Shown here: positions 57,301-64,000 of the stretch, piece after piece
How positions within the stretch are numbered: position 1 is the stretch's first letter
Layout of the letters: each line of letters begins with the position of its first letter
Source of the DNA: Deltaproteobacteria bacterium SG8_13
GTDB taxonomy: Bacteria; Desulfobacterota; Desulfobacteria; Desulfobacterales; SG8-13
DNA length: 64,000 nucleotides
Direction: 5' to 3'
NCBI GenBank assembly: GCA_001303025.1
Contig: LJNK01000015.1
Coordinates: forward strand, 1 to 64,000
Made by a program: the position numbers and the translations under genes
The notes under the pieces: generated by a model
Databases searched by the model: none
Told to the model about the DNA's origin: nothing
What the model saw: the letters and a program-made list of their open reading frames with translations, nothing else

Positions 57301-60300
57301 GGGTTGCGCACCAGCAACCCGAAGGGATTGCTGCCGCGCTTGAGCTCTAAGGTGGCCTCGAAGCTTCCGTCGGGTTTGGTGCGCAGCGGCGTGCCGTCGA
57401 TCTCCACCCGGTTGCCCGGTTCGGTGGCACCTTCCAGCCGGTAGGTGAGCAGCACCGCCTGCAGGTCGGCCTGCGGATCTTCGCTCCGCTTGCCGACCTT
57501 GTATTCCTCGCTTCTCGCCCCGTAGGGCAGCAGCAGCTGGTCGTTGGGTTTGAGAATCTCGACGGTCGGCACTGTAAAGCTGGTATCGAAGGACTGTCCC
57601 CGGCTGTTGATCACCTCGATGTCGAATTTCTTCATATCCAGATCTTCAAAGCGGGTAGCGAACCGGCCGTGATCATCCAGCTCCAGGGCTTCTCCGTTGA
57701 CCTTGACCGCAGCCTCCGTGCGGTACTGATCGAACACCTTGGAGCGTTCCACCTTGTCGAGCTGGCCCTTGATCTCGATCCGGCGGTTTAAGGCACGAGT
57801 CTCCTCGGTCGTGTTGCTGGTAATCGGTCGGGATTCGCCGAACCAGCGAACCACGAAGCGATCCTCGGGCAGGCCTTCTTCTTTGACCAGGTAGTTGAGC
57901 GCAGCCATGGCCCGGTTTTTGGACAGTTCCATGTTGTAGGCATCGTTGCCCACGTTGTCGGTGTGCCCCTCGACGACGATCTTCTCATCCGGGTATTTGC
58001 GCAGGATCGCAGCGGTTTCCTTCAACGCACTGCGGGCCTTTGCGCTGATCACCGCCGATCCGGAGACAAAGGCTTCACCGGTGAGGTTGACCGAGATCGC
58101 GTTGGTCTGGTTGATGCCGAACAGCTTCTTGGCGCTGGTGCTGCGATACTGGTAGACCTCCCCGCCGGCGATGGCTCGGTTGCGCCCGATCCGTCCGTTC
58201 CATCGGATCACCTTGGGCGGCCGTCCCTTGCCTTTGATGGTATGCATGACACCGCCCTTGGGATTCATGATCTTCAGCTTCCAGCTCTGGATGTCCTCGG
58301 GCAGCCCGGAATTCATGCTGAAGGCAATAGGCCGATCGAGTCGGTTGCCTCTGAGCTCCACCACCTCGTCCATGTTTTCCACCATCAGGCGCACATTGTC
58401 GTTGGGGGTGGCGGCCCTCTCTCCGTTGATCAGCAGGGTCAGGGCTTCGGCATTTCCCAACACCTCGATCGGCTGCCGGGCAGCCTCGCTGTGCATGGAG
58501 ATTCCCGGTTCGGCGGGTTTGCCGGTTTTCAGGGTGTCGGGCTGGTAGAGCACACCGAAATTCGCCTTGGCCAGGATACCGGGAGTGATGTTTACCACCA
58601 CCGTTTCGGAGGTGGTCGTCTCGGCTGCATCGGCCAGGCTGCGAATATTGATCTTCACCAGTCGATGCCCGGGCTCCACCGCCGGGAAGTGGTAGCGACC
58701 GTATTCGTCGGTCAGGGCGTATACGCCGCTGTCCAGTGCCACCATTACGCCCGCCACGCCTTCTTCGCCTCGATCCTGCCATCCGTTGCGGTTGTCGTCG
58801 TAAAATACCTTGCCGATGATCGTACCCAGATCGAAGATGGCATCGGCAATGACATCGACGCGGGCCTCGTCTTCGTTGGAGACGAAACAGCTGCTGCACA
58901 CATCGACACCCGCCGCCCGGTTGACGTATTCGCCCGGAGTCACCCCAGACCCGGCCGTAAGCTGATAGAGGATCAACATGTAGCCCGGCTCTCCGGGATC
59001 GGCCTGGCCGTTTCCGTTGCCGTCCACCAGTGCCGGGACCGTTCCGACGGTAAATACCAGCGGTCGGTTGGCAACCGGATCGGCCAGTGGCGCTCCGTTC
59101 AGACGGCCACTGCCTCGAATGTATTTGAAGCCCGGCGGTATCAGGTTGCTCAGTTGCACGGATGTGACATCGGTGGTCGTCGTATTTCTCAGCTCGACGC
59201 TGTAGGTGACGATCTGACCCACCGAGACCTGATCTTTGTTGGCGTTCAGTGTGAGGTTCAGCACCTGGCCCTGGGTGAACGCCACGGAAGCGGTTTGGGC
59301 AATCGGTATCGGATTGAGAATGTCGGTCACATCGGTGGCCGTGAGGATAGAGACGCCTGGCGTAGCTGAGCTGACCGTGAAAGTGGCGATTCCGCTGGCA
59401 TCGGTAACAACGCTCACCGGCACGATATTGTCGCCGGGACGGCTGCTGGTCAGCTGAATCGTTCGGCCGGGTTCCGGGTTGCCGAGATCGTCTACGATCC
59501 GCACGTTGATCGTCGAGGTGGCGGTGCCGTCGGCCGTCACTATGCTCGGACTGGCGCTTACCGAAGACTGGCCGGCATTGACCTGGCGGATGACCACCAC
59601 GGTGATGGAGTTGTCGTCAAAAGGATCGCCATCGGCATTGCCGGCTACAATCGCCTGGGGGACCGCAGCTGTAGCAGTGTCTTCTACGGTGGCCATGAAG
59701 TCGGCGCTGCCGGCCGTCGCCGGCGCATCGGCGGTAAACTGGACATTGATGTTGGCCGTAGCCACCAGCTTGGTACCCAGGGTGATGATCATATCCTGCC
59801 CGGCCGTCGCAGCACAGTATTGCCCGGCACCCGGAGCCGGGCAGTTGGCTACCAGCAGAGCGCTTGCTACCGAAACAGCGGTCACGTTCAGGTTGCTGTA
59901 ACCGGCTGGTGCGCTGATCACCACCCGGTCGACGCCACTGTTGCCGCCGTTGATGTCCGGCAGCACATCGTAGTTGAACAGGTGGCCCACTTCATTTATG
60001 TCCACGCTCGTGGCATTAATCTCGGCCGTGGCAATGGTCACCGCCGGACCGCTGTCATCGTCGACAATCGTGTAGATGTGAGTACTTTGTATTGTGGTGT
60101 CGCCATTGGCATCGCCAATGACAAGCCCAACACTGGGATTAGCCAGCTGTAAATTAACTGTCTCATCGCTCTCTGCCGTTGCTTCATCGAGTATCGTCAG
60201 ATTGATCGCCACGGCTGTGCCAAGGGTTCCGTCATAGTTGCCCGCGGCAATGTTCACCAAGGCGGTGTTTGTGAAATCATTGCCGGCACCCGGTGTGGCC

Positions 60301-61190
60301 GATCCGCCGATCACATTGACTTCGATGTTCTGAGCCACACTTAGTGTGCCGTTGATGAGCAGCTGCGGCAGGTTCCCACCGGTTGATTCGTTATCCGAAG
60401 CGGCGGCTGAACTAAACTCTATAAAAGCCGTTGGCGTCACGCTCACCGTGGCGCTGTCGTCGGTGCCATCCGGATCCTGCTGGTCTGAGGCCGTCACCGC
60501 CGCGGTGTTGTCATACGGGCCGGCCGCGTTGACCGTAGCATCGATGGTCAACGTCGCTCCGCCACCGTTGTTGACCGTGCCCACCGTCCACACGCCCGTG
60601 GCGCTGACATAGCTGCCCTGGCTGGTGGTGTTGCCCGAGTAGGTGTAGCCGACCGGCAGCAGGTCGCTCACCGCCACGTTGGTGGCCGCATCCGGGCCGG
60701 CGTTGCTCACCGTTATGGTAAAGAAGATTGCATCGCCTACGTTCGGCACCGGGTTGCTGATGCCTTTTGTAATGCCCAAATCGGCCTGTTGTACATTTAC
60801 TATCACCGTCGCATAGTCATCGCCGGCCCCGTCGTTGGGCGTCGAGTCGGTATCGCTCTGATCCGCGGCGGTGACCTGGGCCGCGTTGGTGTAGTTTCCC
60901 GCGTTGGTGTAGTTTCCGCTGCCAAGCACGGTGGCGGTGATGCTCAAGCTGGCGTTGGCTCCGGCGGCCAGGGCGCCCACCGTCCACACACCGCTACCGG
61001 CCACGTAGCTGCCAGCGCCCGTGTCGCTCACATAACTGTAGCCGGTGGGCAGGGCATCGGTGACCACCACGCCGCTGGCATCGCTAAAGCCCGCCGCGTT
61101 CGCCACCGTGACGGTGAAGGTCACGTTGCTGCCCACCGCCGGCGCCGGGATATCCACCACCTTCGTTACCGACAGGTCAATGGAATATCG
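54363..61190 (-). CDS. C-terminal part of giant surface protein: DUF11 / Calx-beta-like / Big-like / Cna-B-SdrD-like / OmpA / Ig-like / C-terminal beta-barrel
   Basis: 2265-aa ORF (first in-frame start GTG at 61160); Cna-B ([23 protein letters not shown]), OmpA ([23 protein letters not shown]...LNRRIEI), barrel-like end RVQATY; frame extends upstream to ~61190. Confidence 0.85.
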   Translation of the reverse strand, partial: RYSIDLSVTKVVDIPAPAVGSNVTFTVTVANAAGFSDASGVVVTDALPTGYSYVSDTGAGSYVAGSGVWTVGALAAGANASLSITATVLGSGNYTNAGNYTNAAQVTAADQSDTDSTPNDGAGDDYATVIVNVQQADLGITKGISNPVPNVGDAIFFTITVSNAGPDAATNVAVSDLLPVGYTYSGNTTSQGSYVSATGVWTVGTVNNGGGATLTIDATVNAAGPYDNTAAVTASDQQDPDGTDDSATVSVTPTAFIEFSSAAASDNESTGGNLPQLLINGTLSVAQNIEVNVIGGSATPGAGNDFTNTALVNIAAGNYDGTLGTAVAINLTILDEATAESDETVNLQLANPSVGLVIGDANGDTTIQSTHIYTIVDDDSGPAVTIATAEINATSVDINEVGHLFNYDVLPDINGGNSGVDRVVISAPAGYSNLNVTAVSVASALLVANCPAPGAGQYCAATAGQDMIITLGTKLVATANINVQFTADAPATAGSADFMATVEDTATAAVPQAIVAGNADGDPFDDNSITVVVIRQVNAGQSSVSASPSIVTADGTATSTINVRIVDDLGNPEPGRTIQLTSSRPGDNIVPVSVVTDASGIATFTVSSATPGVSILTATDVTDILNPIPIAQTASVAFTQGQVLNLTLNANKDQVSVGQIVTYSVELRNTTTTDVTSVQLSNLIPPGFKYIRGSGRLNGAPLADPVANRPLVFTVGTVPALVDGNGNGQADPGEPGYMLILYQLTAGSGVTPGEYVNRAAGVDVCSSCFVSNEDEARVDVIADAIFDLGTIIGKVFYDDNRNGWQDRGEEGVAGVMVALDSGVYALTDEYGRYHFPAVEPGHRLVKINIRSLADAAETTTSETVVVNITPGILAKANFGVLYQPDTLKTGKPAEPGISMHSEAARQPIEVLGNAEALTLLINGERAATPNDNVRLMVENMDEVVELRGNRLDRPIAFSMNSGLPEDIQSWKLKIMNPKGGVMHTIKGKGRPPKVIRWNGRIGRNRAIAGGEVYQYRSTSAKKLFGINQTNAISVNLTGEAFVSGSAVISAKARSALKETAAILRKYPDEKIVVEGHTDNVGNDAYNMELSKNRAMAALNYLVKEEGLPEDRFVVRWFGESRPITSNTTEETRALNRRIEIKGQLDKVERSKVFDQYRTEAAVKVNGEALELDDHGRFATRFEDLDMKKFDIEVINSRGQSFDTSFTVPTVEILKPNDQLLLPYGARSEEYKVGKRSEDPQADLQAVLLTYRLEGATEPGNRVEIDGTPLRTKPDGSFEATLELKRGSNPFGLLVRNPDGVTRILNLIVTVNDRDETGQLILATEPVPNLMVQLPPRGVPLTNPMLTIIGVTDPGNRVVVNDEEAPVAADGSFSSVIKLPMGTSDLVISAVDPAGRIGTITRPVEVKDTHLFFLAFADGKLGLLKSKGFLEAAGADKESDFYTEGRLAFYLKGVIRGKYLVTAAMDTGRDEFGNLFKDLDDNQSSRLLTNLDPDKIYPVYGDSSTVVYDTDSRAKLYLAIDSDEFHVLLGNYQLSLTDTELAAYQRTLFGVNVAYQSVSKTKYGDPDTKVAVFGAEVKQVQVSDQLRATGGSLYYLSRREVIEGSEQVDIVIRDKNTGLVLSRERQQQNIDYTIKYDGGRILFARPIASVVEDDLLINQDILPGNPVFIEVDYEAREDSLEETAYGGRVRQQIGDHVAVGGTYVKDELDSQSYELTGVDAEVRLGKNTRMVAEYATSQGSNSIVNRSDDGGITFAQVTPNGTQEGDAWKLGLELDVGEWFDKPDRYQVGFFHKRLESGFRANGNYLEAGTDKSGVNLSMRLTDRDTVRGKYELVQTDATGTAPQSEEDIGTLQWQHEHGWWGLTLEAQTRNQQSTALPDADRSTLAAADLRVTPTDDLTLNLKHQHTVSGEKNNQSTLAAKYQLLPNFALQASGTVGTEGESVLGGAVLKLGDKELYLNQRMTDHRAGKSSTTVIGTQAPIGEHTKVYSEYQWERADGGNKNMSVLGAQRQWEAFKGFDVLLSGEYAATDSDPQDSTHLALAGGFSYAHTRGFKFSTREEIRKDEGGQDQIQFLTTNQLELKLNPDFTLLGKFRYSQTRDDSTNEDLAFFTEFNVGLAYRPVRFDRFNALAKYTFLDQMGPQELGQVESFTAESDVASVEWSLDLTRTLEWVDKLAFKRETELVGSLPSQTTHTLLWINRLNWNFWRKFDLAVEYRLRSQQEADDRKQGWLTELMWRPVKHFGVGAGYNFTDFSDDEFADNDYSTHGWFIRVQATY
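60884..60919. repeat. Perfect-period 18-bp tandem duplication within giant gene
   Basis: gcgttggtgtagtttccc / gcgttggtgtagtttccg ([12 protein letters not shown]). Confidence 0.9.
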
Positions 61191-63999
61191 ACATCGAGGA
61201 CATCGGGGGTAGCATCGGTATCGTTCTGATCAAGGATTAGATTCGTGATCGAATTGGTGATCGTCAAACCGGCGGTTCCTGTGCCGACGGTAGCCACAAT
61301 AGTAAGGGAGGTGTTGCTGCCGCTGTTCAGGGTACCGATGGTCCAAGTCCCAGTCCCGTTGTTATACGCACCGCCGCCATCGTCACTCACATAGTTCAAT
61401 GTAGCCGGCAGCACATCATTCAGGCTTAAGTTGGTGGCCTGCGCCGGGCCCAGATTGGTTACGGTAATCGTATAATTGACCGTTGCACCGACGACCGGAT
61501 TGGAATCATCCACCGAAATCACCACCAGAAGATCGGAATCATTTCCGACCGTAATATCGGCACTCAGATTATCACCCGTTGCATCGGTGTCCGTCTGATC
61601 ATGGGTCTTGGTAATGGTGTTGGTAATCGTATCGCCGGATGTGCCTGCGTTCACGATGGCGTCGAAGGTCAGCGAAGCGCCGTCACCGTTGTTCAAGTTC
61701 AAAATCGTCCAGCTAAGGCCACTGCCTAAAGGATCGCTCTCATCGGATGTGTCGCCACCGGTGATGCTGCCAATCACATAAATCAAGCCGCTGGGCACTA
61801 TATCGGTGATCACCAAATTGGTGACCTGGGCCGGGCCATTGTTGGTGACCGTAATCGTGTAGGTGACCGTCTCTCCTTCGATCGGAGTGGCATTGTTGAC
61901 GGTTTTGGTAACAGCCAGATCCGCATTGTTTTCGATAACATTCGTATTTGCGGTCACGCTGGCCGGTCCGCCCGTACCGCTGATTGTATCGCTGTAGGTG
62001 CTGGTGACATTATTGCCGCCGGCCACAGCCAGCACGCCCGCCGTCGGATCTGTCACGGCTCCCAAAGAAGTGGCCAGCGTGCCGGTAAACACACCGGTGT
62101 CCGGCCCGGTTTCTGTCAGCGTGACGGGTTCGCTTTCACCGGTGGCCGGGTTATTTACAGTAACCCCGGTGGTTTCGGCGACTCCGCTGTTGGTGTTCAG
62201 ATCGGCATCGGTAACCGTGATCGTGATTGCATCGGTGGGCAGAATCGATGCCGTTGCGGTGATGGTGCCCGATACGCCGGCGCTGACCACGTTCGTTGTC
62301 GCCGTGACCACCACCGGTCCGCCAGCGGAGCCGACCGCGTCATTGTAAACGGTGATCAGCGTATCGCCGGCCTGCACGTTGAAGGTGCCGTCATTGTCAG
62401 CGCCGGCGCTTTGCCCGAACACGGTGCTGACGGAAGCAGTGAAAACCCCTGAGTTGGGTCCGGTTTCCGTGTAGGGGAGCAGCTCGCTTTCGCCGGTCGG
62501 CGAATTGCTGGTGGTCAGACTCACGGTCTCGGCCACCAACGGGTCGGTGTTTAGATCCGAATCGTTCAAGGTGACGGTGACACTGTCCCCGGCAGCAATG
62601 GGGGTGGTGGACACCAGGGTGCCGGTGACCCCTCCGCTCACCACCGCGGTCACCGCTGTGGGGCTGGCCGTACCGCCGGAGGCCGTCACGGCATCGGAGT
62701 AAGTGGTGCTCAGCGTATCGCCGGCCTGCACGTTGAAGGTCCCGTCGTCGTTGATGCCTGCCCCAGCGCCGAATACCGTGGCCACGGTTGCCGTAAACAC
62801 ACCGGTATTCACACCGGTCTCGGTAAAGGTCAACTGCTCGGTTTCGCCGGTCACCGTGTTGGTGGTGATCAGGGTAAAGCTTTGCATTGCTGCCGGGTCG
62901 GTGTTCAGATCGGCATCGGTGACGATCAGGCCGACCGCTTCACCCGGGATGATTGAAACAGTGCTTTGGATCGTGCCCGTTGTGCCGCCGCCTACAGTCA
63001 GCACCACCGGTGCGGTGGAAACCGCCGCGGTCTGGTCGCTGGCCACATCGGCCGTGTTGGTGATCTGCGTGCCATTGGGCACCGCGGCGTTGACCGTGAC
63101 TTCATAGGTCAGTATCACGGAAGCGCCGGCTGCCAGGTTTCCGATGGTCCAGCTCAGATCCGGTGCCGCCGCATCGCTGGCTCCCGGTCCAGTGATGGTA
63201 GCGGCGCTATAGGTTGTATCGGTCGGAATCGTGTCGCTGACCACCACGCCCGTGGCTGCCATATTCCCCGAGTTGATGACCTCGATGCGATACTCGATGG
63301 CATCGCCGGGCACCAGCGTCCCGCCGTTGAGATCCGAAGCGGTCTTTGGGCTGGTGTTGAAAAACGGCGAAGCCACCAGCGACGTGCTGGCCCGAGTGGT
63401 GTTGGCCGGAATCGTTTCGTCACTGTCGATGCTCGCCATATTTTCGATGAAAAACGTGCCGGCAGTCACCGGATTGTCGATGGTCACCTGGAAGGTGAGC
63501 GGGCCGATGGTAGCCCCTGCGGGCACAGCCCCGAGATTCCAAACCAGGTTCGGTGCCCCGCTTTCATCGGCGCCGGTGCCGCTGATCGATCCGCCCACAT
63601 AGGTCGTCTGGGCCGGCGGCTGGTCGGTGACAACCACGTTGCTGCCATCAGCCACGCCGCTGTTGGTGACATAAATCGTGTAGGTCAGCGTTGCACCCGG
63701 CACGGTCAGGGTGGGCGCCACGGTTTTCGTGCTGTTGGTAAAGGCCACTGCCGAGCGGATCGTGGTATAGGCCGTAGCGTTGATGTCGGACAACCGGTTG
63801 GCCTGAAGGGTGGCGTTGTTTTCGACGATACTGCCGTCGGGCAGGGCGATGCTGGGCGCCACCCGGAATCCTGCTGTTTGTGAACCGCTGTTTCTCGACA
63901 GGACGCCCACCGTCCAGCGGATGTCGGTCACCGTTGTGGGATCGGCAGGCTCTGCTCCCCAGCTGCCGCCGTTGTCAGTGGAAAACTCAACGGTCACGC
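61166..63999 (-). CDS. N-terminal part (truncated by window edge) of the giant DUF11-repeat surface protein
   Basis: DUF11 motifs ([32 protein letters not shown]) and three tandem ~118-aa repeats; open to window end. Confidence 0.85.
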   Translation of the reverse strand, partial: VTVEFSTDNGGSWGAEPADPTTVTDIRWTVGVLSRNSGSQTAGFRVAPSIALPDGSIVENNATLQANRLSDINATAYTTIRSAVAFTNSTKTVAPTLTVPGATLTYTIYVTNSGVADGSNVVVTDQPPAQTTYVGGSISGTGADESGAPNLVWNLGAVPAGATIGPLTFQVTIDNPVTAGTFFIENMASIDSDETIPANTTRASTSLVASPFFNTSPKTASDLNGGTLVPGDAIEYRIEVINSGNMAATGVVVSDTIPTDTTYSAATITGPGASDAAAPDLSWTIGNLAAGASVILTYEVTVNAAVPNGTQITNTADVASDQTAAVSTAPVVLTVGGGTTGTIQSTVSIIPGEAVGLIVTDADLNTDPAAMQSFTLITTNTVTGETEQLTFTETGVNTGVFTATVATVFGAGAGINDDGTFNVQAGDTLSTTYSDAVTASGGTASPTAVTAVVSGGVTGTLVSTTPIAAGDSVTVTLNDSDLNTDPLVAETVSLTTSNSPTGESELLPYTETGPNSGVFTASVSTVFGQSAGADNDGTFNVQAGDTLITVYNDAVGSAGGPVVVTATTNVVSAGVSGTITATASILPTDAITITVTDADLNTNSGVAETTGVTVNNPATGESEPVTLTETGPDTGVFTGTLATSLGAVTDPTAGVLAVAGGNNVTSTYSDTISGTGGPASVTANTNVIENNADLAVTKTVNNATPIEGETVTYTITVTNNGPAQVTNLVITDIVPSGLIYVIGSITGGDTSDESDPLGSGLSWTILNLNNGDGASLTFDAIVNAGTSGDTITNTITKTHDQTDTDATGDNLSADITVGNDSDLLVVISVDDSNPVVGATVNYTITVTNLGPAQATNLSLNDVLPATLNYVSDDGGGAYNNGTGTWTIGTLNSGSNTSLTIVATVGTGTAGLTITNSITNLILDQNDTDATPDVLDVDIPLTCR
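61934..62977. repeat. Three tandem ~354-bp (118-aa) coding repeats
   Basis: Protein motifs TDADLNTDP ... TGE-[ST]-E ... TETG-x-[ND]-[ST]-GVFTA repeated; 30-nt identity at 62357 and 62711 (354-bp offset). Confidence 0.85.
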
Positions 64000-64000
64000 C

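Noticed and set aside
57963-59369. 468-aa ORF antisense to the OmpA/DUF11 region
   Set aside because: Minus-strand protein shows intact OmpA and Cna-B motifs; antisense lacks domains
61166-61200. Programmed -1 frameshifting in the giant surface gene
   Set aside because: No X_XXY_YYZ slippery heptamer at the junction; a single-base indel is the simpler explanation

Overview
Bacterial chromosomal window, densely coding and GC-rich, apparently from an anaerobe/microaerophile of Desulfobacterota type (inferred from gene content only). No rRNA, tRNA, CRISPR array, IS element or phage was recognised. Main blocks: (1) 5'-truncated Fe-S/FAD old-yellow-enzyme oxidoreductase, citrate synthase and a tiny duplicated CxxC zinc-ribbon protein; (2) complete nqrABCDEF operon whose NqrA ends in two intact RnfC-like 4Fe-4S motifs; (3) FTR-like disulfide reductase + glutaredoxin pair; (4) stand-alone CooS CO dehydrogenase convergent with a PAS/sigma54 activator; (5) sfsA, mobB, M28 peptidase, amidinotransferase, epimerase, ubiE; (6) FixH-like + SafE-like genes; (7) four-gene PrkA / DUF444 (VWA-like) / SpoVR / second PrkA-like cluster; (8) ~13 kb co-directional cluster joining alternative complex III (ActB-C-D-F-A) to a cbb3-type oxidase (CcoN, CcoO-cyt c fusion, CcoS, small TM proteins, cyt c, CcoI); (9) M1 aminopeptidase; (10) ~17 kb co-directional locus with a giant (>9.6 kb) DUF11/Ig/OmpA/beta-barrel surface protein (split by an apparent single-base frameshift), a FecR-Ig protein, a histidine kinase with a C-terminal zinc ribbon, a receiver-DHp protein without an ATPase domain, a receiver-GGDEF protein and a receiver-DUF4388-GAF protein. 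Blocks 10, 8 and 7 are the best candidates for under-described systems.
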